Of a stretch of 64,000 nucleotides of DNA, positions 33,662-42,187 are shown piece after piece. Every line of letters begins with the position of its first letter. Position 1 is the stretch's first letter. The translations under genes were made by a program, and so were the position numbers. The notes beneath the pieces were generated by a model. That model saw only the letters and a list, made by a program, of their open reading frames with translations, did no database searches and was not told the origin of the DNA. This DNA comes from Streptomyces wuyuanensis (GTDB lineage Bacteria; Actinomycetota; Actinomycetes; Streptomycetales; Streptomycetaceae), in the NCBI RefSeq assembly GCF_900103455.1, contig NZ_FNHI01000012.1, positions 62,001-126,000 on the forward strand. The letters are read 5' to 3'.

Positions 33662-34216
33662 ATGTCCCAGTCCACTCCGCCGTCCGAGCAGTCCACGCCT
33701 CCGTCCGGCGCTCCGTTCCCCGACGGCACCGCACCGGCGCCCGCACCGGTCCTCGGCGCGGACGTCCCGGCGACCGCACCGGTCGGCGCGGACGTCCCGG
33801 CGCCCGCCCCCGCGCGCGGCAACGTCGCCCTCGGACTGGTCGCCGCGCTGGCCGCGGCACTGGTCGCGGGCGGCGTCTACGGCGGTGTCGCCGGCGCGAT
33901 CGAGCGGGAGATCGGCTGGGCCGCCATCGGCGTCGGCTTCCTCGTCGGATTCGCGGCCGGCAAGCTCGGCGGCCGCAACCCGGTCGTGCCCGTCGTCAGC
34001 GCCCTGCTCTCGCTCGGCGCCGTCTACCTCGGCCAGCTCCTCGCCATCGCGGTCATCGCCGGCAACGAGCTGAAGGTGTCCGCGTCCGAGATGTTCTTCG
34101 ACAACTTCGGTCTGATGACGGACGCCTGGAGCGCGAGCAAGGACTTCATGACGTTGGTCTTCTTCGCACTGGCCGCCTTCGCCGCTTTCGCCGGAGCCAA
34201 GAAGGCGACGGAGTGA
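33662..34216 (+). CDS. Hypothetical membrane protein with a Pro/Ala-rich head
   Basis: A 184-residue protein from ATG 33662, with a GGGGGGA ribosome site. Residues 1-52 are Pro/Ala-rich with a short duplicated unit (GADVPATAPV, GADVPAPAPA). Four hydrophobic segments follow: VALGLVAALAAALVAGGVYG, AAIGVGFLVGFAAGKLG, ALLSLGAVYLGQLLAIAVIA and FFALAAFAAFAGAKKA. No known family recognised. It may be an envelope or transport accessory protein; genes on both sides are metabolic. Confidence 0.7.
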   Translation: MSQSTPPSEQSTPPSGAPFPDGTAPAPAPVLGADVPATAPVGADVPAPAPARGNVALGLVAALAAALVAGGVYGGVAGAIEREIGWAAIGVGFLVGFAAGKLGGRNPVVPVVSALLSLGAVYLGQLLAIAVIAGNELKVSASEMFFDNFGLMTDAWSASKDFMTLVFFALAAFAAFAGAKKATE

Positions 34217-34263
34217 CCGTCCGGCGCCACTGCCGGCGTCCGGCCTGACCGGCCACGCGGAAA

Positions 34264-34311
34264 CGGCAGGGGCCGGCACCGTCTCGGCCGAGACGGTGCC
34301 GGCCCCTGCCG
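34264..34311. terminator. Very strong bidirectional terminator
   Basis: A perfect 22-bp stem, 34264-34285 pairing with 34290-34311 around the loop GGCC. It separates the convergent membrane-protein gene and guaB3. Confidence 0.85.
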
Positions 34312-34332
34312 TGCGTACGGTCCGGGCCGCCG

Positions 34333-35457
34333 TCAGCGCTTGTGCTGGGAGTCCGCGACGGTCACCTCGACGCGCTGGAACTCCTTCAGCTCGCTGTAGC
34401 CCGTCGTCGCCATGGCGCGCTTGAGTGCGCCGAACAGGTTCATCGAACCGTCCGGGGTGTGCGAGGGACCGGTGAGGATCTCCTCCGTCGTACCGACGAT
34501 GCCCAGGTCGACGAGCTTGCCGCGCGGCACGTCCTCGTGGACGGCCTCCATGCCCCAGTGGTGGCCGCGGCCCGGCGCGTCCGTCGCGCGGGCCAGCGGG
34601 GAGCCCATCATCACGGCGTCCGCGCCGCAGGCGATGGCCTTCGGGAGGTCGCCCGACCAGCCCACCCCGCCGTCGGCGATGACGTGGACGTACCGGCCCC
34701 CGGACTCGTCCATGTAGTCGCGCCGGGCCGCGGCGACGTCCGCGACGGCCGTCGCCATGGGCACCTGGATGCCCAGCACGTTGCGGGTGGTGTGCGCGGC
34801 GCCGCCGCCGAAGCCGACGAGGACACCCGCGGCGCCGGTGCGCATCAGGTGGAGCGCCGCCGTGTACGTGGCGCAGCCGCCGACGATGACCGGCACGTCG
34901 AGCTCGTAGATGAACTGCTTCAGGTTCAGCGGCTCGGCCGCCCCCGACACGTGCTCGGCCGAGACGGTCGTGCCGCGGATGACGAAGATGTCCACACCCG
35001 CGTCGACGACGGTCTTGGAGAACTGGGCGGTGCGCTGCGGCGACAGGGCGGCCGCCGTGACGACGCCGGCGTCGCGCACCTCCTTGAGCCGCTGCCCGAT
35101 CAGCTCCTCCTTGATCGGTGCGGCGTAGATCTCCTGCAGACGGCGGGTCGCGCTCTCGGCGGGCAGCTCGGCGATCTCGTCCAGCAGCGGCTGCGGGTCC
35201 TCGTACCGGGTCCACAGGCCCTCGAGGTTCAGCACGCCGAGTCCGCCGAGTTCACCGATGCGGATCGCGGTCTGCGGGGAGACGACCGAGTCCATGGGGG
35301 CGGCCAGGAACGGCAGCTCGAAACGGTAGGCGTCGATCTGCCACGCGATCGAGACCTCCTTCGGGTCCCGGGTACGCCGGCTCGGTACGACGGCGATGTC
35401 GTCGAACGCGTACGCCCTGCGGCCGCGCTTGCCGCGCCCGATCTCGATCTCAGTCAC
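34333..35457 (-). CDS. guaB3: GuaB3-family IMP-dehydrogenase-related protein
   Basis: A 374-residue TIM-barrel protein from GTG 35457. It follows IMP dehydrogenase (AYAFDDIAVVPSRRTRDPKE, LPFLAAPMDSVVSPQTAIRI, VIADGGVGWSGDLPKAIACG) but has no CBS domains, and the catalytic loop SICTTR of true IMPDH is replaced by FGGGAAHTTR with no cysteine. That is characteristic of the actinobacterial GuaB3 clade. Because the loop lacks the cysteine that forms the covalent XMP intermediate, IMP dehydrogenation is not expected from this protein alone; some relatives have GMP-reductase activity. It is co-directional with guaB but separated from it by a terminator. Confidence 0.92.
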   Translation of the reverse strand: MTEIEIGRGKRGRRAYAFDDIAVVPSRRTRDPKEVSIAWQIDAYRFELPFLAAPMDSVVSPQTAIRIGELGGLGVLNLEGLWTRYEDPQPLLDEIAELPAESATRRLQEIYAAPIKEELIGQRLKEVRDAGVVTAAALSPQRTAQFSKTVVDAGVDIFVIRGTTVSAEHVSGAAEPLNLKQFIYELDVPVIVGGCATYTAALHLMRTGAAGVLVGFGGGAAHTTRNVLGIQVPMATAVADVAAARRDYMDESGGRYVHVIADGGVGWSGDLPKAIACGADAVMMGSPLARATDAPGRGHHWGMEAVHEDVPRGKLVDLGIVGTTEEILTGPSHTPDGSMNLFGALKRAMATTGYSELKEFQRVEVTVADSQHKR

Positions 35458-35512
35458 GATGTGTGGCCTTTCCCTCTACGTCTGCGTCTACCAGTATCCC
35501 CGACACACATGC

Positions 35513-35546
35513 CAGGGGCGGTCCCGGGAATCCCCGGGACCGCCCC
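35513..35546 (-). terminator. guaB terminator
   Basis: A perfect 15-bp stem, 35513-35527 with 35532-35546 around the loop AATC, lies 38 bp beyond the guaB stop and before guaB3. Confidence 0.8.
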
Positions 35547-35584
35547 TGCGGAAACGCCACCGCAGCCACCTGCCGCGGTTCGCG

Positions 35585-37087
35585 CTACTTCCTGCTGTAG
35601 TTCGGCGCCTCGACCGTCATCTGGATGTCGTGCGGATGGCTCTCCTTGAGACCCGCCGAGGTGATCCGGACGAACCGGCCGCGGTCCTGCAGCTCCGGCA
35701 CCGTGCGGCCGCCGACGTAGAACATCGACTGGCGCAGACCGCCCACGAGCTGGTGGACGACCGCCGAGAGCGGGCCGCGGTAGGGCACCTGGCCCTCGAT
35801 GCCCTCGGGAACGAGCTTCTCGTCGGAGGCGACGCCCTCCTGGAAGTAGCGGTCCTTGGAGAAGGAGCGCTGGTCGCCGCGGGACTGCATCGCGCCGAGC
35901 GACCCCATCCCGCGGTACGACTTGAACTGCTTGCCGTTGATGAAGAGCAGTTCGCCCGGGGACTCCTCGCAGCCGGCGAGCAGCGAGCCGAGCATCACCG
36001 TGTCGGCGCCCGCGACCAGGGCCTTGGCGATGTCGCCGCTGTACTGGAGGCCGCCGTCGCCGATGACCGGGACGCCCGCAGCCTTGGCGGCGAGGGACGC
36101 CTCGTAGATCGCGGTGACCTGCGGGACGCCGATGCCGGCGACGACGCGGGTCGTGCAGATGGAGCCGGGGCCGACGCCGACCTTGATGCCGTCCACGCCG
36201 GCGTCGATGAGCGCCTGGGCGCCGTCGCGGGTCGCGACGTTGCCGCCGATGACGTCGACGGGGGCGTTCGACTTGATCTTGGCGACCATGTCGCCGACCA
36301 GCTTGGAGTGGCCGTGGGCGGTGTCGACGACGATGAAGTCGACACCGGCCTCGATGAGGGCCTGGGCGCGCTCGAAGGCGTCACCGGCGACACCGACCGC
36401 GGCGCCGACGATGAGCCGGCCGTCCTTGTCCTTCGCGGCGTTCGGGTACTTCTCCGCCTTGACGAAGTCCTTGACGGTGATGAGGCCCTTGAGGATGCCC
36501 GCGTCGTCGACCAGCGGAAGCTTCTCGATCTTGTGGCGGCGCAGCAGCTCCATGGCGTCGACGCCGGAGATGCCGACCTTGCCGGTCACCAGCGGCATCG
36601 GGGTCATGACGTCGCGCACCTGCTGGGAGCGGTCCGTCTCGAAGGCCATGTCGCGGTTGGTGACGATGCCGAGCAGTTTGCCGGCCGCGTCGGTGACCGG
36701 GACGCCGCTGATCCGGAACTTGGCGCAGATCGCGTCCGCCTCGGCGAGCGTCGCGTCCGGGTGCACCGTGATCGGGTCGGTGACCATGCCGGACTCGGAG
36801 CGCTTCACCAGGTCGACCTGGTTGGCCTGGTCGGCGATCGAGAGGTTGCGGTGCAGCACGCCGACGCCGCCCTGCCGCGCCATGGCGATCGCCATCCGCG
36901 ACTCGGTGACCTTGTCCATGGCCGCGGACAGGAGCGGGATGTTCACCCGCACGTTCTTCGAGACGAGCGAGGAGGCGTCGATCTGGTCGGGCGCCATGTC
37001 GGACGCGCCGGGCAGGAGCAGCACGTCGTCGTAGGTCAGCCCGAGTGTCGCGAATTTCTCGGGCACTCCGTCGACGTAGGCAGTCAT
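35585..37087 (-). CDS. guaB: IMP dehydrogenase
   Basis: A 500-residue enzyme that oxidises IMP to XMP, the committed step to guanine nucleotides. ATG 37087 follows GGGGAAGG. The barrel begins with LTYDDVLLLPGASDMAPDQI. Two CBS domains lie at about 100-215 (PITVHPDATLAEADAICAKF, then MTPMPLVTGKVGISGVDAME). The catalytic loop is GVGPGSICTTRVVAGIGVPQ with C311, followed by DGGLQYSGDIAKALVAGAD and the flap. It lies just downstream of the SigD/ShbA-type sigma factor gene, an arrangement shared with mycobacteria. Confidence 0.97.
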   Translation of the reverse strand: MTAYVDGVPEKFATLGLTYDDVLLLPGASDMAPDQIDASSLVSKNVRVNIPLLSAAMDKVTESRMAIAMARQGGVGVLHRNLSIADQANQVDLVKRSESGMVTDPITVHPDATLAEADAICAKFRISGVPVTDAAGKLLGIVTNRDMAFETDRSQQVRDVMTPMPLVTGKVGISGVDAMELLRRHKIEKLPLVDDAGILKGLITVKDFVKAEKYPNAAKDKDGRLIVGAAVGVAGDAFERAQALIEAGVDFIVVDTAHGHSKLVGDMVAKIKSNAPVDVIGGNVATRDGAQALIDAGVDGIKVGVGPGSICTTRVVAGIGVPQVTAIYEASLAAKAAGVPVIGDGGLQYSGDIAKALVAGADTVMLGSLLAGCEESPGELLFINGKQFKSYRGMGSLGAMQSRGDQRSFSKDRYFQEGVASDEKLVPEGIEGQVPYRGPLSAVVHQLVGGLRQSMFYVGGRTVPELQDRGRFVRITSAGLKESHPHDIQMTVEAPNYSRK

Positions 37088-37237
37088 GACACCTTCCCCA
37101 AATGGCCTTGATCGGTGCGGATGTCCATGCTAACGGGATCCGAAGGTGTCACATTCCACGATCAAGATCACCGAGCAGCTTTGTACGTTCGTACGTACGG
37201 ACGCGGCGCTCGTACGGTTCAGGCGCCGCCCTCCACG

Positions 37238-37915
37238 CTACTGCTCCGCGAGCGCCCGCAGTCTGCTGAGGGCCCGGTGCTGGGCGACGCGGACCGCACC
37301 CGGCGACATGCCGAGCATCTGTCCGGTCTCCTCGGCGGTGAGCCCGACCGCGACCCGCAGCACCAGCAGCTCGCGCTGGTTCTCCGGGAGGCTGGCGAGG
37401 AGCCTCTTGGCCCACTCCGCGTCATCGCTGAGCAGCGCGCGCTCCTCGGGGCCCAGCGAGTCGTCGGGCCGCTCCGGCATCTCGTCGGAGGGCACCGCGG
37501 TGGACCCGGGGTGCCGCATGGCGGCCCGCTGAAGATCGGCGACCTTGTGTCCGGCGATCGCGAAGACGAACGCCTCGAAGGGGCGCCCGGTGTCCTTGTA
37601 GCGCGGCAGCGCCATGAGGACCGCGACGCAGACTTCCTGCGCGAGGTCCTCGACGAAGTGACGGGCATCACCCGGCAGCCGGCTCAGCCGGGTGCGGCAG
37701 TACCGCAGCGCGAGCGGGTGGACCCGGGCCAGCAGATCGTGTGTGGCCTGGTCGTCGCCGTCGACGGCACGCTGAACGAGGGCACCGATGGCCCCCTGGG
37801 CAGCCGCCGCCTCGTCGTCGCGCATCGGTCCATGGTGCCCTGGCTGCCGCTGATCCGTGGCACCGCGTCCGTAGTTGTGCACCGAAGCGTTATGAGCAGG
37901 TGCGCCGGAACTCAT
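37238..37915 (-). CDS. shbA: ECF-type RNA polymerase sigma factor, SigD/ShbA type
   Basis: A 225-residue sigma factor from ATG 37915 with GGGAGG eight bases upstream. Region 2 (about residues 45-115) includes VEDLAQEVCVAVLMALPRY and FEAFVFAIAGHKVADLQR. Region 4 contains LLASLPENQRELLVLRVAVG and the helix-turn-helix AEETGQMLGMSPGAVRVAQH. Position between guaB and bldM matches SigD of M. tuberculosis and the Streptomyces ECF factor ShbA, which is reported to transcribe hrdB, the principal sigma factor gene. The symbol is given on synteny and sequence, not on a search. No anti-sigma gene is adjacent. Confidence 0.75.
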   Translation of the reverse strand: MSSGAPAHNASVHNYGRGATDQRQPGHHGPMRDDEAAAAQGAIGALVQRAVDGDDQATHDLLARVHPLALRYCRTRLSRLPGDARHFVEDLAQEVCVAVLMALPRYKDTGRPFEAFVFAIAGHKVADLQRAAMRHPGSTAVPSDEMPERPDDSLGPEERALLSDDAEWAKRLLASLPENQRELLVLRVAVGLTAEETGQMLGMSPGAVRVAQHRALSRLRALAEQ

Positions 37916-38160
37916 CTCCTGCGCCCTCCCCTTGCGCTCGACCGACTCGTCCCCGAGGAACTCCACAACTCAAGGATGCGGCATCGCGCGGGAAACGTGC
38001 GCCCCCCGCCGTCCGCCGCCCCGCCCACAGCATGACGGGCGGGACTCGCGATGCCTGTGGGGCCCGTGCGACAGGGCCCCGGGCGCGCGTCTCGTGCACG
38101 ACGGCCGCGCGCCCTTCCGGTTCTCCCGCCGGGAGCGGTCCCGGCTTCGCCCGGCACCGC

Positions 38161-38772
38161 TCAGCGGACCAGGCCCCAGCGGAATCCGAGCGCGACGGCG
38201 TGCGCCCGGTCCGAGGCACCCAGCTTCTTGAACAGCCGCCTGGCGTGCGTCTTCACCGTGTCCTCGGAGAGGAACAGTTCGCGCCCGATCTCGGCGTTGG
38301 ACCTGCCGTGACTCATGCCCTCGAGCACCTGGATCTCCCGGGCGGTGAGGGTCGGGGCGGCGCCCATCTCGGCCGAGCGCAGCCGGCGCGGGGCGAGCCG
38401 CCAGGTCGGGTCGGCGAGGGCCTGGGTGACCGTGGCCCGCAGCTCGGCGCGCGAGGCGTCCTTGTGCAGGTATCCACGGGCGCCGGCGGCGACGGCGAGC
38501 GCGACGCCGTCCAGGTCCTCGGCGACGGTGAGCATGATGATCCGGGCGCCGGGGTCGGCGGAGAGGAGCCGGCGGACCGTCTCGACGCCGCCCAGTCCGG
38601 GCATGCGTACGTCCATCAGAATCAGATCCGAGCGGTCGGCCCCCCAGCGGCGGAGGACTTCCTCGCCGTTGGCCGCGGTCGTCACGCGCTCCACGCCGGG
38701 CACGGTTGCCACCGCGCGGCGGAGCGCTTCTCGGGCGAGCGGGGAGTCGTCGCAGACGAGGACGGATGTCAT
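38161..38772 (-). CDS. bldM: Developmental response regulator BldM
   Basis: A 203-residue NarL-type regulator needed for aerial hyphae formation in Streptomyces. ATG 38772 opens MTSVLVCDDSPLAREALRRA. The receiver domain has the acidic pair at 8-9, D54 in LILMDVRMPG and the lysine in YLHKDASRAE; the C-terminal helix-turn-helix is LTAREIQVLEGMSHGRSNAE then SEDTVKTHARRLFKKLGASD. BldM is reported to be an atypical response regulator that does not need phosphorylation and that can pair with WhiI; that is literature, not visible here. It is divergent from whiD, 379 bp apart. Confidence 0.93.
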   Translation of the reverse strand: MTSVLVCDDSPLAREALRRAVATVPGVERVTTAANGEEVLRRWGADRSDLILMDVRMPGLGGVETVRRLLSADPGARIIMLTVAEDLDGVALAVAAGARGYLHKDASRAELRATVTQALADPTWRLAPRRLRSAEMGAAPTLTAREIQVLEGMSHGRSNAEIGRELFLSEDTVKTHARRLFKKLGASDRAHAVALGFRWGLVR

Positions 38773-39079
38773 GGCCGCCCTCCGCAGCTGATGCGCGTCA
38801 CCTTGAGCCTCCAGGCTGGTTACGTATCGTCACCTGTGCGGTTGACGCCCCCGGACTTCTGCCCGAGCGCTTGTTCTCTCAACCGCCTCCGCCCTCTCAA
38901 CGACGGTCACTCGAAAGAGTTACGGGTGGGCCGGGCACCTTCGGCACTCTACGTGAGGACCCGTGAGCGGAGGAGAGCGACACAGCTCAACTGCATGTCA
39001 GATGGCAGCTATGCCCCATTTAGCGGCATTTCTTCCCATTTACTGGTGTCTGCGACTAGATTCGCAATGAGTCATATTT

Positions 39080-39102
39080 ACATCTACTTACACCGTAGAT
39101 GT
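39080..39102. promoter_or_regulatory. Inverted repeat in the bldM-whiD control region
   Basis: ACATCTAC 39080-39087 pairs with GTAGATGT 39095-39102 across a 7-base spacer, 50 bp upstream of the whiD ATG in an AT-rich patch. It is a candidate operator or promoter element for whiD. The rest of the 38,773-39,151 gap holds no gene. Confidence 0.4.
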
Positions 39103-39151
39103 ACGGTCGGAGCTCAGAACCACTCAGCACGGCTACAAGGGGACATGCGCT

Positions 39152-39475
39152 ATGGCAGATTTCTCCCGCCTTCCCGGACCGAACGCCGATCTGTGGGACT
39201 GGCAGCTGCTCGCAGCATGCCGTGGGGTAGACAGCTCGCTCTTCTTCCATCCCGAGGGGGAACGCGGCGCGGCAAGGAGTGCGCGCGAGAACTCGGCAAA
39301 AGAGGTCTGCATGAGGTGCCCGGTACGCGCGGAGTGCGCGGCGCACGCACTCGCGGTCCGGGAGCCGTACGGGGTGTGGGGCGGACTGACGGAGGACGAG
39401 CGCGAGGAGCTCATGGGACGGGCGCGGCACCGGCTGATTCCGGCAGGTGGCGCGGGCCACGCGCCGCACGGCTGA
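39152..39475 (+). CDS. whiD: WhiB-like iron-sulphur regulator WhiD
   Basis: A 107-residue Wbl protein needed for mature, thick-walled spores in Streptomyces; orthologue of mycobacterial WhiB3. ATG 39152 follows AAGGGGA. Four cysteines bind a [4Fe-4S] cluster that senses NO and oxygen: C23, then C53, C56 and C62 in VCMRCPVRAEC. The Wbl turn GVWGGLTEDEREELM follows, then basic residues. Wbl proteins bind region 4 of the principal sigma factor. The last 15 residues (GGAGHAPHG end) are variable. Confidence 0.96.
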   Translation: MADFSRLPGPNADLWDWQLLAACRGVDSSLFFHPEGERGAARSARENSAKEVCMRCPVRAECAAHALAVREPYGVWGGLTEDEREELMGRARHRLIPAGGAGHAPHG

Positions 39476-39567
39476 CCCGCAGCCGTCACGACTTGAGAAG
39501 AAACGTTCCTGCACCGTCCGGGCCACTTCCGGGACGGCGCTGAAACCAGGGGGCGCGCGTCGGCGCG

Positions 39568-40458
39568 TCAGCGGGCGGCGGCCAGTGCCAGCCGGTCCAG
39601 CGTGGCCGCGACCGTGGGCACCTGGGCGAGATCCGGCAGGGTCAGGGCGACGATCTCGCGGTGGACCGAGGGCTCCACCGCCACTGTGCGGGCGCCCTTG
39701 GGCAGCACGGACTCCAGCGCGAGCTCCGGCAGCACCGCGACGCCTAGACCCGCACCGACGAGTCCGACCACGGCCGGGTAGTCGTCCGTGGCGAAATCGA
39801 TCCTGGGGGTGAACCCCGACTCCTCGCAGACCGCCACGAGCTGGCGGCGGCAGCGCGGGCACCCGGCGATCCACGGTTCGTCGGCGAGATCCGCGATGGA
39901 CACGGACCCCGCGTCCGCCAGGCGGTGCCCCTCGGGCACCAGCCCCACGAGCCGGTCGCTCAGCAACGGCCGTACGACGAGGTCCGCCCACTCCGTGCCG
40001 CCGGTGCCGTACCGGAACGCCAGGGCCACGTCGCAGTCCCCCTCGCGCAGCATCTCCTCGGAGCGCGGCGGCTCGGCCTCGACGAGGGAGACGCGCGTGC
40101 CCGGGTGCGCGGCGCGCAGGGCGGCGAGCGCGGTGGGCACCAGCGTGGAACTGCCGCTGGAGAACGACACCAGCCGCACCCGGCCGGCGCGCAGCCCGGC
40201 GATCGCCGCGACCTCCTCCTCGGCGGCGGTGAGCCCCGCCAGGATGCCCGCCGCATGGCGCACCAGCGCCTCCCCGGCCTGGGTGAGGCGCATCTCCCGC
40301 CCGGCACGGACCAGCAGCGGGGTTCCCGCGGACGCCTCGAGTGCCTTCATCTGCTGGCTGACCGCGGGCTGGGTGCAGCCCAGTTCACGGGCCGCCGCCG
40401 AGAAGGATCCGGTGGCGGCCACGGCGCGCAGGACGCGGAGGTGACGGGCTTCGATCAC
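39568..40458 (-). CDS. LysR-family transcriptional regulator
   Basis: A 296-residue regulator from GTG 40458. The winged helix-turn-helix is at residues 5-62 (HLRVLRAVAATGSFSAAARE, then CTQPAVSQQMKALEASAG). The effector domain follows with VRLVSFSSGSSTLVPTALAA, CPRCRRQLVAVCEESGFTPR and GLVGAGLGVAVLPELALESV. It is divergent from the MOSC protein gene, 79 bp apart, which is the usual target arrangement for LysR regulators. Confidence 0.92.
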   Translation of the reverse strand: MIEARHLRVLRAVAATGSFSAAARELGCTQPAVSQQMKALEASAGTPLLVRAGREMRLTQAGEALVRHAAGILAGLTAAEEEVAAIAGLRAGRVRLVSFSSGSSTLVPTALAALRAAHPGTRVSLVEAEPPRSEEMLREGDCDVALAFRYGTGGTEWADLVVRPLLSDRLVGLVPEGHRLADAGSVSIADLADEPWIAGCPRCRRQLVAVCEESGFTPRIDFATDDYPAVVGLVGAGLGVAVLPELALESVLPKGARTVAVEPSVHREIVALTLPDLAQVPTVAATLDRLALAAAR

Positions 40459-40537
40459 CCCTCGATCATAAGAGACGCTTGGGGCGTAGGCGAAATACTC
40501 CGTGGATCCTTTGGGGTAGTCGGATTAGCGTCGGGGC

Positions 40538-41206
40538 ATGGAAATTCTCTCCGTGAACGTGGGGCGGCTCAGGGCCGTCGAGCACACCTCCGCGGCCACC
40601 GGCCTCAGCGGTGTGGACAAGCGGCCCGTCCCGGGTCCGGTGCGGGTCCTCGCCCCCGGGCCCCGGGACACCGGCGCGAGCGGTGTCGAGGGGGACGAGA
40701 TCGGCGACCCCCGCTTCCACGGGGGCGGCGACCGCGCCGTCACCGCGTACGCCCGCGAGGACCTCGACCACTGGGAGCGGGAGCTGGGCCGGACGCTGGC
40801 CGACGGTGCGTTCGGGGAGAACCTCACGACCACGGGCGTCGATGTGAACGGGGCCCTGATCGGGGAGCGCTGGCGCATCGGCTCCGGAGTGGTCCTGGAG
40901 GTCACGGGCGGCCGGGTGCCCTGCAACACCTTCCAGGGGCACCTCGGGGAGAAGGGCTGGGTCAGGCGGTTCACCCGGGCGGGGCAGCCGGGTGCACTGC
41001 TGCGTGTGATCGAGCCGGGGACGCTCCGGGCGGGCGATCCGGTGCGGGTGGTGCACCGGCCGGAGCACGACATCACCGTCGCGCTGCTGTTCAGGGCGGC
41101 CACGGTGGAACGGGAGTTGCTGCCGCGCACGCTCGTCGCGGCGCCGTGGATGGAGTCCTCGCTGCTGGAGGTCGCCCGGGAGTACGCGGAGAAGCACGGC
41201 GGCTGA
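40538..41206 (+). CDS. MOSC-domain protein
   Basis: A 222-residue protein from ATG 40538. MOSC domains deliver or use sulphur on molybdenum cofactor. Visible motifs are VEGDEIGDPRFHGGGDRAVT with the family's GD...HGG signature, DGAFGENLTTTGVDVNGALI, and the conserved cysteine region GGRVPCNTFQGHLGEKG. Members of this YiiM-like branch reduce N-hydroxylated compounds with Moco; which substrate applies here cannot be said. Probably controlled by the divergent LysR regulator. Confidence 0.88.
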   Translation: MEILSVNVGRLRAVEHTSAATGLSGVDKRPVPGPVRVLAPGPRDTGASGVEGDEIGDPRFHGGGDRAVTAYAREDLDHWERELGRTLADGAFGENLTTTGVDVNGALIGERWRIGSGVVLEVTGGRVPCNTFQGHLGEKGWVRRFTRAGQPGALLRVIEPGTLRAGDPVRVVHRPEHDITVALLFRAATVERELLPRTLVAAPWMESSLLEVAREYAEKHGG

Positions 41207-41413
41207 CGGTGCCTCGGGGCGGGGGCCGGGGCGGGGCCCGGGGGCGGGGCCCCGCCCTGACGAGCCGCAGGACGGCGGGCCGGCGACGGCGGGAGCGGCG
41301 GCAGCGGGACCTGCGGGGACGCCGTCCGGCGGCCGCCGGACGGGCCGGCAGGCGGCCCGGCACCGGGCCGGGCCGCACGGCGCCCGTGCACGCGGCGCAC
41401 TAACGTGCCGCCT

Positions 41414-42187
41414 ATGACGACAGCACTCATCACGGGCTCGACCGCGGGCATCGGGGCCGCTTTCGCGCGGCGGCTCGCGGCGGACGGGCACGATCTGGTC
41501 CTGGTGGCCCGGGACACCCAGCGCCTCCAGGAGCAGGCCACCGAACTCCACGACCGGCACGGCATCGAGGCGGAGGTGGTGACCGCGGATCTGGCCGAGG
41601 AGGACGGCATCTCCTCGGTGGAGAAGCGGCTCGGCGACCGCAGGCGGCCGGTGGACCTGCTCGTCAACAACGCCGGTTTCGGCAACAAGGGCCGCTTCCT
41701 CGAGGTCTCCATGGCCGACGAGCTGCGGATGCTCAAGGTGCACTGCGAGGCGGTGCTGCGGCTGACGGCCGCGGCCACCGCGCCCATGCGCGACCGGGGC
41801 CGGGGCGGGGTGGTGAACGTGGCCTCGGTCGCCGCGTTCGTGCCGCGCGGCACGTACGGGGCGTCGAAGGCGTGGGTCGTGCAGTTCACCCAGGGAGCGG
41901 CCCGGGACCTGGCGGGCACGGGGGTGCGGCTGATGGCGCTCTGCCCCGGCTTCGTGCGGACCGAGTTCCACGAGCGGGCCGGGATGGGGACGGACAACAT
42001 CCCCGGCTGGATGTGGCTGGACGCCGACAAGCTGGTGTCGTCCGCGCTCGCCGATCTGGCGCGCGGCAAGGCGCTGTCGGTGCCGGATCCGCGCTACAAG
42101 GCGCTGATGGGCGTGGTGAAGCTGGCCCCGCGCGGTCTGCTGGGTGGGGTCAGCTCCAGGGCGGGCCGCAAGTACGGACCGAAGTAG
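41414..42187 (+). CDS. Short-chain dehydrogenase/reductase
   Basis: A 257-residue classical SDR from ATG 41414 (GTG 41405 is an alternative). The NAD(P)-binding motif is TGSTAGIGAAFARRLA, with VARD after the second strand suggesting NADP preference. Next come LLVNNAGFGNKG, the catalytic serine in VVNVASVAAF and the catalytic YxxxK in YGASKAW. The style fits acyl-dihydroxyacetone-phosphate or estradiol-type reductases; substrate not determinable. Its last 38 bases overlap the convergent DUF2264 gene. Confidence 0.9.
   Translation: MTTALITGSTAGIGAAFARRLAADGHDLVLVARDTQRLQEQATELHDRHGIEAEVVTADLAEEDGISSVEKRLGDRRRPVDLLVNNAGFGNKGRFLEVSMADELRMLKVHCEAVLRLTAAATAPMRDRGRGGVVNVASVAAFVPRGTYGASKAWVVQFTQGAARDLAGTGVRLMALCPGFVRTEFHERAGMGTDNIPGWMWLDADKLVSSALADLARGKALSVPDPRYKALMGVVKLAPRGLLGGVSSRAGRKYGPK

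Noticed and set aside
34333..35457. A second functional IMP dehydrogenase
   Set aside because: It lacks the catalytic cysteine and CBS domains, which fits GuaB3 instead.
39080..39102. A BldM binding site
   Set aside because: The inverted repeat does not resemble the GTGA/TCAC-type palindrome I recall for BldM.
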